A stretch of DNA of 64,000 nt from Hermatobates lingyangjiaoensis (taxonomy: Eukaryota > Arthropoda > Insecta > Hemiptera > Hermatobatidae): the NCBI GenBank assembly GCA_026182355.1, contig JAPFBL010000372.1, positions 112,001 to 176,000 of the forward strand. Direction: 5' to 3'. Positions 45,701-56,139 of this stretch are shown here, piece after piece (the stretch's first letter is position 1; every line of letters starts with the position of its first letter). Both the position numbers and the translations under genes were made by a program. The notes under the pieces are model-generated. The model ran no database searches. It saw only the letters and a list, made by a program, of their open reading frames with translations, and was not told the origin of the DNA.

Positions 45701-48700
45701 AGTTGAATTTTTATTACCAATATCCTGAAGAACCTCTTCTGTGAACTTTTATAATTATATTAATTTCTAATTATTAGAGTTTTGTAAAAACACTTATTTT
45801 TAAAGATTTGTTTCTCTTTTTATGGACTACAGCTTTTTTGTTATCCAAGAGCACGAAGTGGGTCATTCTATGGTTTGACGCTTGTGGTACAGTCCTGCAA
45901 ACTAAAGGGTTGCCTACTACTACTACTACCTAGTCCAAAATATATTTCCTAAATGCAATCTAAAATTTCAAAAATAATAATATAACGTCAGCTAATAAGT
46001 TACTATGCCATACAATTTATTTGCTTTAAATATCCTTCACTCTATGAGCTGTACGATGAGAAAATGAAGAATCAGGTTTTTTTTTTAATGAATCATTGGT
46101 TGTTACAATACTGGCTGCAAATATTAAAAGAAATTTCATATTTAATGCCATATTTATGAATTATAATTTATAGGAGTTTTTTTTTATATTAATAATAATT
46201 TCAAAGCTTACTAAAGGGCTGGTTCAAAATATACAGTCATTAATTAAATCTACAGAAAAGGTGACAGTCAAGTAATATGTTTTCCCGCCATTATAATGTC
46301 AGAGATTTTCTGTTTATACTTTCTTATGCTTACACTATAATTTACTCTAAAATTTTATCCATTTATATAGTTGCTAATATATATATATATATATTATATA
46401 TATATTACACAAAACACGACACAGAAAAAAGATAAAACACCCTTACTAAATTCAATATTTCGAACTGTTGTTCGTCATCAGGAGAAGACTAGAATAGAGG
46501 ACGAAGTGAGAGAGATCTCCACGTCCCCTCGTCGGAAGGACGAAACGCGAGTCGTGTTATGTGTAATTTAAAGTTTTATAGTCCTTGTGTACCGTTTCTT
46601 CAATTTAGTGATATATATATATCCTAAAAATATAGTAGTATATATAGGAGAAGACTAGAAGATAGGACGAAGTGAGAGAGATCTCCACGCCCCCTCGTCG
46701 GAACGACGAAACGCGAGTCGTGTTTTGTGTAATTTAAAGTTTTAAAGTCCTTGTGTACCGTTTCTTCAATTTAGTAATATATATATATATCCTAAAAGTA
46801 TAGTAGTATATATTTTACTGCTGACCTTACCATCTTTAAAAAAGAAATGAATTTCTCTTAATGCACTGTCCCTTGAGTTACTGCCATGAAGTCCATTGGT
46901 TGCCAAATCACCTTTCAAACCGTAAAGTGCTCTCAAAGATCTCGGTGATTCAATTCTTGCTTTTGAAACTCTTGTTGGGCCCATAAGAAGTTTAAAATCA
47001 TTTATTGCATTTTTTTTTCCCTAAGCACATAGCTAAAATTGGGCCTTGAGTCATTTTAATTATTGTTTTTGGAAACCAAGTTTTACCATAATGTTCTTGG
47101 TAGAAATCACTTGCAATTTCTGGAGTAAATTTTGTTGCCATTATCTGAAGAAGAAAAAAAAAAGAAGAAGTTAATTATATTCCGGTTATTCTGAAATAAT
47201 GTGAGCAATTTTAAGTAAATAGTTAATTTACATCTAATGAGATTTCTTAGTTAAATGTAAATATTTTTAAGCTATTTGGGTTCTAACATATAGTTGTATA
47301 GGAAATAAAATAAATACAAATAATGGATATATATGTGGAGTTTGCTTCCCGATGCACGTACATCGTATTTCTTCCTCCTGATGTTGAAATATTGAGGTGA
47401 GTTTTGTAGTGATTTTCTGTGTTCTTTTCTTTGTGTTAACGAAGTTTTATATATAGGTATTAAGCAAAAAAGTCTAAAACAACTCGATTCAAACTAGTTC
47501 TCGTTTAATATGAGGGGCTTCCTCAAATTTGGATATCAGTATTATTATTTTTTATTTAATTTGTCCATTCATTCAAATATATTAATCAAACCTTCAAAAT
47601 TTATAATTTACTGGGACATTATGAAATTGAATTATTTTAATGTTTGCCGTTATTTAAGATTCCTTCTTTTGCGTAATTTATAAATAGGAAGAAAAACTAA
47701 CATCTAGAAGACAATTCAGAAGATAATTTTTTTCTTGAAATATTATTTTTGCTAAAACTAACCTCAAGGGACAAGATATCTACAGAAGTAAGCAAAAGTT
47801 GTATGTCAATTAAATCAAAGGTCTTATTTATTTGATTTAGTTGATCATTTTATAAATTTATAATTCATTTTTAGAGAAATTGATAAATGAACTTATGAAA
47901 CTGAATATTTTAATGTTACCAATAACCTTAATTTTCTCTCACAATATTTATCAACTTAATGTAAAAAGACAATCAGTGTTGATAATAAGTTTTAATTTAA
48001 GAAACAATTTTCAAATTAATTTAATTGTTCAATTAAATAATTATTTTTAATTGTTGAATAGTAAAAAGAAGTTTAATCACGTTTAAAAAAAGACTTGTTA
48101 GTAATTCAGATACATTTTATTTTTTTTATCTAATAGTTTGTAAAGGGAATATTTAAGGGGTTCTAATTTTTTGACGCCTGGAGCCTCATAGTGTATTAAT
48201 CAAACTTTAACTGAATACATCATGTTTCAACAACTTAAGAGATCTTATCTGAACTATTTGAAACTATTAGAAGTCACTATTCACATTCTATATTTTTGAC
48301 AAACACAGAATAATTTTATGCTAGTCGATAGTGTCATTTAACTAGAATATACTAAATTCTGTTGCTCCAGTGTAACAATTTGAGCGCTATTTAGTGATGT
48401 ACCGTTTACTGTTTAGTGATTATTCAGGGATTCATTGACGCCAATTACTTTCCTATCTTGAATGAACGTTTCCCACAATAAATTATACTTTGTTGTACTA
48501 AAAATCTATTCAAGTTTATTTCTACAGGTTTTTAAAATACTTACTTTAACAATTGTAAATCCTTCGTCTTTTATGCGTCTCATGATTTGCCTTCTAAATT
48601 TCATAGCACAAGGTTTTATTAGAGCTAAAGTATACTCGACTTCGGATAGGTTAGGATATTCAAATTTTTCACCACATGTTTCTGAAGTGAAATCGACAAC

Positions 48701-48823
48701 ATCATCCTGGAAATCTACAACTTCATAATCAACATCAGGGTATTGTTTGTCATATGAAAATTCATGAATACATTCAATGTTTTCGATGTTCTTCTTTTCC
48801 TCTACTTCTTCTGAATGAGACAT
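42754..48823 (-). CDS. NME5: NME5 (NDP kinase domain plus DPY30 domain), one frameshift
   Basis: NME5 is a ciliary/flagellar protein of the NDP kinase family, associated with axonemal radial spokes. Exons on the minus strand are 48823-48545 (93 codons), 47144-46831 and 42998-42754 (TGA at 42756-42754). The first has an acidic extension of about 60 residues and then EYTLALIKPCAMKFRRQIM. The second has the kinase body: FYQEHYGKTWFPKTIIKMTQ, GPILAM, LLMGPTRVSKARI, SLRALYG and NGLHGSNS with the catalytic His. The third has the DPY30-type helix pair VQYYMDYLRDNLYPILK, then RLWLADYLLTNN. NDPK Lys (ALIKP) and His are kept, but the Arg usual before Asn (RN..HG) is Thr. A run of nine T at 47010-47018 shifts the frame after MCLGK; eight would restore it. 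The corrected length is about 278 residues against 212 in human. Confidence 0.9.
43012..44040. other. NME5 intron with a long G tract
   Basis: No element is recognised. A pure G run of about 20 bases sits at 43628-43649, followed by GC-richer unique sequence up to 43800. Confidence 0.45.
44045..44212. mobile_element. PLE family F foldback
   Basis: Left arm GGTAAAAAGCTAATGAAATG, GTCTCCACATATAAAA; right arm CTGCGTGTTCGAAACGTGTT, GTTTATACGATTAAATTTTT, ATATGTGGAGACCATTTAAT. The inner left arm is deleted. Confidence 0.75.
44213..45478. other. NME5 intron, unassigned
   Basis: 44870-45060 has a distinct, GC-richer character (CACTGCCGTGGTGATGCAAC; GAGGTTCAATAAATCATTG, TATCACCCCG) and could be an LTR-like remnant. 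No paired repeat, primer-binding site or ORF supports this, so it stays unassigned. Confidence 0.3.
45480..45765. mobile_element. PLE family I palindrome
   Basis: The left arm (GAAGGGGTTCTTGAGGAT, TTCAACTACTGATTATATGC, CGACGTTTCGCCAAAAGTTG, TTTTCAAGGCTAAAAAAC) is mirrored from 45640 (TTTTTTAGCCTTGAAAATG, CAACTTTTGACGAAACGTC, GCATATAATC). The outer 60 bp also occur alone at 26985-27115 and 54180-54305. Confidence 0.82.
46370..46812. mobile_element. PLE family H-like unit, tandemly duplicated
   Basis: About 160 bp from GGAGAAGACTAGAATAGAGG (46481) through CCTCGTCGGAAGGACGAAAC and GTCCTTGTGTACCGTTTC to the TA-rich ATCCTAAAAATATAGTAG repeats at 46649-46812 with few changes. Before it, on the minus strand, lies CTCCTGATGACGAACAAC then AGTTCGAAATATTGAA. 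The duplicate abuts the NME5 exon ending at 46831. Confidence 0.7.
47335..47460 (+). mobile_element. PLE family H fragment
   Basis: TTCCTCCTGATGTTGAAATA, TTGAGGTGAGTTTTGTAGTG and TTTTCTGTGTTCTTTTC between short TA tracts, as at 5670-5790 and 26225-26395 with the hairpin partly deleted. Confidence 0.6.
47461..48544. other. NME5 first intron, nothing recognised
   Basis: AT-rich intron between the NME5 exons starting at 47144 and ending at 48545. No repeat or exon is supported. Confidence 0.45.
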
Positions 48824-51244
48824 TATCTTATCATTTATCTTATTAACAGTGTATTTTATTTACAATACTGGCCACCAGCAGGTACAAACAATAAGGCTGT
48901 TAGGTTTTTGGTAACTTCTAGTACTAAATAATGTTTCAGTTTGACTGAAAAGTGTAGGTACCAAACTCTTGCAATAAATCAAGTACGATTTCATGAATAT
49001 TTTAATGATACAGTGTTAATAGTTTTCAACGAAATTATGAAAGCTAAGCAATTATAGTAGAAATTTATAAATTTCGTATAACATAGTCAAACTCTTAAGC
49101 TCAATTACGTTATATATTAACATAATGAAGATTTTTTGTTGTAACTTTCCCAACTAACACGAAAACATAAAATTCGAATCATGGTGTTTTATATATCCCA
49201 GGTGATGACATAGATTACCTGAAACGGATATTTTTTATCAAATTAATCTGTAATCTCAAGCCGGTGGTTCTTTGTATCATAATTTTACATTGACCCCGAC
49301 TTCAAAGTATATATGTTTCTAAGTATTTCAACTTCAGTACATTTTTAGAGTAAAAAGTATATGTTTTCCCTGTCTAATTTCCATTAATATTCAATTTACG
49401 TTTCTTCCTTCACAAATCCCTATTTTCGAAAAAATATCCTTAGACCATAATACGTTAAGAGGTATTTAACGTATTCGTTTATAGGTCAAAAATTACGAAA
49501 TTGACGTTTATCTGTAATAATTCTGTAGTTAAGATATGCTGAACGTCATGGAATTACCCTTTATCTGTACTCATTAACAGGGATTTATTTAACAATTTTA
49601 AAGTAATCAATTCAGAAAGTAATAAATAACAATGTAAGGCGAAATCCCTTACCATACCAAATTTCACAGAATCATCTAAAACTGAACTTGTGAAACATTT
49701 CAGTTGGCAAAATTGTAATGATAAATTTCATACAAAAAATTATATTTGCATTAAGACGTTACAATATTTTCAAACTGAAATATCTGAGCAAATTTATAAT
49801 TTATATTTTTTATTTTATCATTTTAAAACGGTATTGTAAGACTGATTTAATATTATTAATTTATTGGCATGAAAATAAGTTATGTCGATGCAGCAAATTC
49901 ATGGTTAAAATCATAACCATATCACGCCCGGACCACTGCACCTGCCATATTGGAAGTGAGTTGTCAACCTGTGTTTGGGTTTCGTTTTTAACCGGGTTAT
50001 TGGGTTCTGATGGTCTTAACTAATTATTAGTGATTACAAGTTGTTTTTTAAAGTAAGTTTGCTGTTTTTAATGCTTTTTCCATATTTTTTACATTAGATA
50101 TCTCTCACAAACCAAATATTTAATGATAAGGCTAGTTATGGAAAAACATGAGATACGAAGTACTTATCTCTACAGGTGGTTGTGGTCGAATTAATTCAAA
50201 ACTGTACTTGGTGTTATAGTATTTGTCCTCTAAGCCTGTGTTTATTGATATTGACTATTTCAAAGAACTGCTAATCTGTAGGTTATATTTGTTAATTTTC
50301 ATTAGTATTCATATTATGACTTCGTTGCCTAGTAAGCATGTGAAGATGTATGTACAATGCTTTCATTATTGGGTATTCTATCAGTTCATAGGAAACTATA
50401 AGTGTGATTCTAGTTTATATATTATTTTTTATTAAAATGTTATTTTAAACCCCTGTTTTGTGTGGTCAATGGTCAAATCTTCATTGATACGTTTTTATAA
50501 TCTTACACTTTGGATAACCAAGCAATTTATTTGCCTAATATAAGTGGCAGTGCTATTCATATTGCTAATTTATAAATTAATAAAAGAAATTAGTGTTGTT
50601 TCTTTTCAATCATGAAGTGTTGAAGTTTGTACTTACATGAATATAGCTTTGTGTACAGTTAATTACCTTTAAAATTTACTCAGATTTATCTTAATTATTA
50701 TTATTCGTTAAAAATACACATAATGATTATTTGTATATTTCATTGGCAAGTGTTCTGAAACATCTTAACCTGTTTTTTGATTTGAGGTTTTGATTTAGAA
50801 ATAATGATTTATTTGTGTGTGATATTTATTAACTTTCGATTATATAGTTTGTCTACATTCATTATTTGCACTTCTATTATGGGACCACACCCATGAAAAA
50901 TAGCTTCGTGTTCCGTTTTAAGTAAAAATAAAGATATTTTATAACGGAATAACGATTTATTTATTGTTTTGTTGCTCATGATTGGAATTAAAGACAACTA
51001 CATTCTATTTGAGCATATCATTAAAATTAAATAGGTGTAACATATTATGTTATTTATAGAATATGTAGTCTAAATGTTTAACCAGTCAAATCTTCGTTAA
51101 TTATTGATATTTTAAGTAGTGATTTATTTTTGTTGGTATTATGTATTTATGATTGTATTGGGTCATAACTAAATATTTAAATTGTTTTTTACTTTTTGGA
51201 TTATGATAAAAAAGCGAAAAATTTATGCAATTTTCATGTTTCAG
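48824..51244. other. Upstream of NME5; possible divergent promoter near 49920-49960
   Basis: The first kilobase should contain the NME5 promoter, but nothing diagnostic is visible. At 49943-49960 GCCATATTGG resembles a YY1 site and is followed by AAGTGAGT, a good 5' splice site at 49956. This could be a noncoding first exon on + leading to the acceptor at 51243-51244. The open frames at 49718 and 50223 are low-complexity. Confidence 0.3.
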
Positions 51245-51299
51245 GTTAATTTCTATTTAAAGTTAGTTAGTTCCATCTACCATCATAATGCCTAAATCA
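51245..51299 (+). CDS. Possible short first coding exon (MPKS)
   Basis: TTTTCATGTTTCAG ends at 51244, an ATG stands at 51288, and CCT AAA TCA is followed by GTGAGT at 51300. The four codons MPKS match how some conserved proteins start (MRTO4, for one), but I find no following exon up to 64000. Weak evidence; it may be chance. Confidence 0.22.
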
Positions 51300-51779
51300 G
51301 TGAGTAATATTTCGTTACTTTTTCTATTTTTTACTTTATAATATCCATGTAGTAGTAGTGGTAGTATATGCAGCAAGTATACGTAGTACTTAATTATGGG
51401 GAAAAATCGATTTTGTGAGTTATAGTCTTTTATGTTTTGAGGCTTCCAAAATTCATTTTTATATTTCTGTGATATCGAGGTGAATGAGTATTCCAGTTTT
51501 TGGGAAAACGCTAATGTCTCTGGGTTTGACTGATCATAATGATAATTGGAGGTATAAAGAATTGTAATTGGTGGACAAAAAGTAAGAGTATTTTATGGTT
51601 TGCAATATAGAAACTTGTTTTTCTTTCTTCTGGATACTGATTGTAACCGGTCAAAATTTCATATTCATAGTGGAAGTACGGTGTGATACATCTTGATCAA
51701 TTAGGAGTTTTAGTTTGTATAGCTCTGTAAGAATGTGGTTTTATGATAGCACTCTCTAGTAGTATAGTCAGTTATTTTG

Positions 51780-52405
51780 TTTCGTTTCTACTTTGTTACT
51801 AAAAGAAGGTAGAACCTACACTAGGTGTTACCTTGACATTCATTTTCGTTTCTACTTTGTTACTAAAAGAAGGTAGTACCTACACTATGTGTTACCTTGA
51901 CGTTCATTTTCGTTTCTACTTTGTTACTAAAAGAAGATAGTACCTACACTATGTGTTACCTTGACATTCATTTTCGTTTGTACTTTGTTACTAAAAGAAG
52001 TTAGTACCTAAACGAGGTGTTACCTTGACGTTCATTTTCGTTTCTACTTTGTTACTAAAAGAAGATAGTACCTACACTATGTGTTACCTTGACATTCATT
52101 TTCGTTTCTACTTTGTTACTAAAAGATGGTAGAACCTACAGTAGGTGTTACTTTGACATTCATTTTCGTTTCTACTTTGTTACTAAAAGAAGGTAGTACC
52201 TACGCTTTGTGTTACTTTGACATTCATTTTCGTTTCTACTTTGTTGCTAAAAGAAGGTAGTACCTACACTTTGTGTTACTTTGACATTAATTTTCGTTTC
52301 TACTTTGTTGCTAAAAGAAGGTAGTACCTACACTTTGTGTTACTTTGACATTCATTTTCGTTTCTACTTTGTTACTAAAAGAAGCTAGTACCTACAATAG
52401 GTGTT
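51780..52405. repeat. 64-bp tandem repeat, about 10 copies
   Basis: The unit begins TTTCGTTTCTACTTTGTTAC and continues TAAAAGAAGGTAGTACC, TACACTATGTGTTACC, TTGACATTCAT. Copies differ by a few bases (ACTATG, CTTTG or CTAGG at the same place; ACC or ACT). There is no coding potential. Confidence 0.93.
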
Positions 52406-52599
52406 CGTAACGGTCATCTTCTTAATTAACATTTGTTTATGTACAATTTGCTCCATAATATCCAAAGTATAATTACCTTATTGTTAGTACTGAAGAGTTC
52501 AAGTTCGTTTTTTTTTAATTACTCCTAATTAGAAGATAGTTTTACTATTCTTTTTCTGGTAGCCCAATAAATAATGTATTCAAATTCTGTTGTATATTT

Positions 52600-53110
52600 C
52601 AGTATTGAAATATTGGGATGAGGAAGTTATGTACTCCCCAACGTCACAACAAAGGTCTTAATGATATGCTGCTACTCGAATTCTAAATAAATGCTTGTGC
52701 GGGTATATATGACCAATTTTTAATCGGGCATTGTCCACGCCTTTCCTCCTCGGGATATCTATGATGATCTGGTTTATCAACAGAGGCCACCTCTTTCCCT
52801 CAGTAATTTTTTCTATACTCGGTGTTCTTGAAGTCCTTATAGACAACTTTAATAAATAAGTTTTGTTTCTTCGGACACCCAGTTTGTTATATTGATTATC
52901 CTTATGTCATTTGCTGCTTCATTACCCACCATGTCTCTATGGTTCATCATCAAGTGCAGTGCATCTAGTTTAGAGGTTATCAATAAGGCTTCCGCACTCC
53001 AGTCATTCACTTGATGTGGGTGTCTTCATTTTCAGAAAGTACCAACATAGTGGTCTCGAAGTTCACAGAAATCACCCTGTGAGCATCAGATCCTGAAATG
53101 CTTCGAAACT
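52600..53110 (-). pseudogene. Decayed LINE RNase H / C-terminal remnant
   Basis: Minus-strand pieces in changing frames read HRDMVGNEAANDIRIINI, DIPRRKGVDNARLKIGHIYP and HKHLF. They resemble the RNase H (GNExAD) and following RLRIGHT..THSHL segments of non-LTR retrotransposons. Frameshifts and stops are frequent. Assigned on short motifs only. Confidence 0.45.
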
Positions 53111-54179
53111 GTTTGCTCATCATATGGATTCAAATATGAATCCCATATTTTTCTTACGTTCCTAAAAAGAAACTCCTGTTCTTGGGTTTCCATTTGTTCG
53201 TGACAATATGATATTTATATAGTACATGGAAAATATTGTACACCCATCATCAGAGTGTATATCTAACCGCGTTATTTCCTACTCCAGATAACTGAAATAG
53301 GTAAGAATTATTAATTAAGCATCATTTTCCCCTTTAGGATTGCACTGATGGTGCAAGTGTACGTGTGTGCACTTTGAAAGCAAACAAGCGACTAATTATT
53401 GAAAGAGATGAATCATCACTTGTGCATGTCATGTTTGTTTGCATTTATCTCATTAGAAAGTTCTAACAATTTGTCAATTAAGATATAAAATTGTAATACC
53501 ATATTGAAGATAAGGATTTGCTAGTAAACAATTTAAGGAACTAAAATTTAAATAATATGAAGTTTGATACCAATAACTAAGACTAGTTTCCTCTCAACTT
53601 AAATTACTAATCTTCAAATTAGTCAATTTTCTTAAATTATTTAAAAAGATTTAGATTACTAATCTTAAAATTGGTTAAGTAACTATAAATAATTGGTAAA
53701 ATTAGTTACAATTCATTACAATATATTGTTTCAAAGTCATTGAAATCATTGAATGATAAGAGATGAGCAATCAACTTTATTATCTATAATCATATTTCAA
53801 ATATGTTTTCGCTACCATTTTAGATAGTCCATAAAAGAATAATAAACAAAATTATTATCTGTTTTCCTTGTAAGATGAAACGTTAATGACAGGATTTAAT
53901 AGTGTAATAGTAGTATAATCAAAGAAGATTATTGTTTGTTCTGAGAATGAAACATGTATACAACATCTTTGACTGATTCAGGATAATTTAACTGTAAATA
54001 CTACACATGAATATTTTTGTTGATTTTATATTTTTTAAAGTATATTTTAATTTTATGGAATAGTTATTATTGTAATTATTTTTCTTTAAATTTTATTATT
54101 TTAATCTATTATTGATCATTTCTAATTTTCAAAAACAATATTACTTAGGTTTCTGTTGCAATACCATGAATATTAAATA
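53111..54179. other. Intergenic, nothing recognised
   Basis: AT-rich unique sequence; no exon, RNA gene or repeat supported. Confidence 0.45.
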
Positions 54180-54305
54180 TTTATATTGATATAGCTTCTC
54201 GACCACTGATTTATCAAGTTCAAAGAAAAGGTTGTTGAGGATTTTGGTCATAAAATGCTTATGACCGAAATCCTCAAGAACCCTGTCTTTGAACTTTTTA
54301 AATGT
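54180..54305. mobile_element. PLE family I mini-foldback
   Basis: GGTTGTTGAGGATTTTGGTC and its mirror GACCGAAATCCTCAAGAACC around ATAAAATGCTT; the left flank GATATAGCTTCTCGACCACT is the same as at 45485. Confidence 0.7.
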
Positions 54306-54619
54306 TTATTACTAAATATTTAAATAGTATTTTATTTACTTAATAAATAAATATGAAGTATTTAATACTTAATAATTTGGAAATACTTAAGTATTCCTTA
54401 TTTTGACATCTGTGATTTTAAGAAAATTATTGTAATAAATCCAACCAGTGACTATAGTGGATCTTAATATGTGGTTTTGCATTTTGCAGGAATACAAAAG
54501 TCAAGAACTTTTCATGAAATTCTCATGTTAAGGCAATAGATTGTCTATATATAAATGATCGGGTTTCTGGAATAACCTGAAGGAAAGGAGAATTTTTTTT
54601 TTTTAATAAGGGTTACTTT

Positions 54620-54665
54620 CCGATGGTATTGGGTGTTCGGAAAGTCACTGTGCACTTGCATATAT
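54620..54665. mobile_element. Mariner-like terminus fragment
   Basis: GGTATTGGGTGTTCGGAAAG then TCACTGTGCACTT resembles the end of a mariner-type transposon. No second end is nearby, so it is only a fragment. Confidence 0.35.
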
Positions 54666-54802
54666 ATTAACATACAATTGGGTTTTTGACTCTGACGAAG
54701 ACCGCTTGTTGCAGTTGAGGGGTCTTAGTCTTTTTTTTCCCCATTTCTTATTGTGGTTTGATCATTGATTGTTATTTCACCTGTTTATGTGAAATCCTTT
54801 TA
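54663..54802 (+). mobile_element. PLE family A single right arm
   Basis: GGGTTTTTGACTCTGACGAA, GACCGCTTGTTGCAGTTGAG, GTTTGATCATTGATTGTT, CACCTGTTTATGTGAAATCC between TA-rich flanks. No left arm. Confidence 0.75.
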
Positions 54803-54879
54803 TATATTAACATACATGTTTGAGTATAGAATACAGGGGTAAATATGAATAAAAATTATAAATTATGTTGAAAGTGAAC

Positions 54880-54940
54880 CCCCCTTAGCATCAATACAGA
54901 CTTCGAAGAATCGAAGCTAAGGGGGGGGGGGGGGACTTTC
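54880..54940. repeat. Small inverted repeat with C and G runs
   Basis: AGTGAACCCCCCTTAGC is mirrored by GCTAAGGGGGGGG..ACTT around GACTTCGAAGAATCGAAG. It sits directly before the Helitron. Confidence 0.6.
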
Positions 54941-54951
54941 TACATCTGTAT

Positions 54952-55167
54952 ATATAAAATACAGTTTGTCTGTCTGTCCGCTACAGAAATAAAAACTGGA
55001 GATATTTTGATACAAAGAAACATATAGATCTTATATAACTTTTTTTCGGTAGAACTAACTAATGTAGTTTGATTTTGATTAGGGTCCTTTTTTGGGATCT
55101 AGCGCCTATAACCAAGGCGCCGGGGCATAGTCTACCTGCCCGGGCAACGCCGGCCAGATCAGCTTGT
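54952..55167 (+). mobile_element. Short non-autonomous Helitron
   Basis: The 5' end TCTGTATATATAAAATAC and internal CTGTCCGCTACAGAAATAA match the copy at 12193. The 3' end GCCCGGGCAACGCCGGCC, AGATCAGCTTG then T has the GC hairpin just before a CTTG (changed from CTAG). Confidence 0.75.
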
Positions 55168-55246
55168 AATTTATAATTGCCATTCATGATTACCTTCTGT
55201 ATGCTTATTTATTTATTTATTAAAATATGTATGTTAATAAATATCT

Positions 55247-55853
55247 GAGTGCCAGTTTAATACTGGCCTAAAGCATATGTGAGTGCCAGTTTAATACTGG
55301 CCTAAAGCATATGTGAGTGCCAGTTTGATATTTGCCTAAAGCATATGTGAGTGCCAGTTTAATACTGGCCTAAAGCATATGTGAGTGCCAGTTTAATACT
55401 GGCCTAAAGCATATGTGAGTGCCAGTTTAATACTGGCCTAAAGCATATGTGAGTGCCAGTTTGATATTTGCCTAAAGCATATGTGAGTGCCAGTTTAATA
55501 CTGGCCTAAAGCATATGTGAGTGCCAGTTTGATATTTGCCTAAAGCATATGTGAGTGCCAGTTTAATACTGGCCTAAAGCATATGTGAGTGCCAGTTTGA
55601 TATTTGCCTAAAGCATATGTGAGTGCCAGTTTAATACTGGTCTAAAGCATATGTGAGTGCCAGTTTAATACTGGCCTAAAGCATATATGAGTGCCAGTTT
55701 GATATTTGCCTAAAGCATATGTGAGTGCCAGTTTAATACTGGTCTAAAGCATATGTGAGTGCCAGTTTAATACTGGTCTAAAGCACATGTGAGTGCCAGT
55801 TTAATACTGGTCTAAAGCATATGTGAGTGCCAGTTTAATACTGGCCTAAAGCA
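55247..55853. repeat. 34-bp tandem repeat, about 18 copies, two main variants
   Basis: Units GAGTGCCAGTTTAATACTGG + CCTAAAGCATATGT (type A; sometimes GGTCTAA) alternate irregularly with GAGTGCCAGTTTGATATTTG + CCTAAAGCATATGT (type B). Type A contains a GCCAGT-TTAAT-ACTGGC hairpin; type B breaks it. Confidence 0.95.
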
Positions 55854-55914
55854 CTATAGTCCTATATATACTATATATATATATACTCTATATTCACGTT
55901 TTCTTTTCTTGGAG

Positions 55915-56130
55915 TTTGTTCAGGATTAATATACGGGATCACCTTTTCGCCAACGTTTCGTCTTAATTTTAAGACATCCTCTTAAAATAAAGGATACTTT
56001 AATTTAATTTAATTAAAAATTAAGACATCCTTTAAGAGGATGTCTTAAAATAGAGGCGAAGTATTGACGAAAAGGTGATTCCTTATATTAACCCTGACCA
56101 AACTCCAAGAAGAAGAAAAAATGTTTATTA
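55915..56130. mobile_element. PLE family J foldback
   Basis: Left arm TTTTCTTTTCTTGGAGTTTG, ATCACCTTTTCGCCAACGTT, TCGTCTTAATTTTAAGACAT; right arm ATGTCTTAAAATAGAGGCGA, GACGAAAAGGTGATTCC, CAAACTCCAAGAAGAAG. Flanked by TA-rich sequence on the left. Confidence 0.75.
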
Positions 56131-56139
56131 GTAAATTGT

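Noticed and set aside
52658..52846. Small gene encoding a 62-residue protein
   Set aside because: Its residues resemble part of a LINE C-terminus, and neighbouring frames continue the similarity with stops and shifts.
55247..55853. CRISPR-like array
   Set aside because: Units are contiguous with no unique spacers, in a eukaryotic genome without cas genes. It is a satellite.
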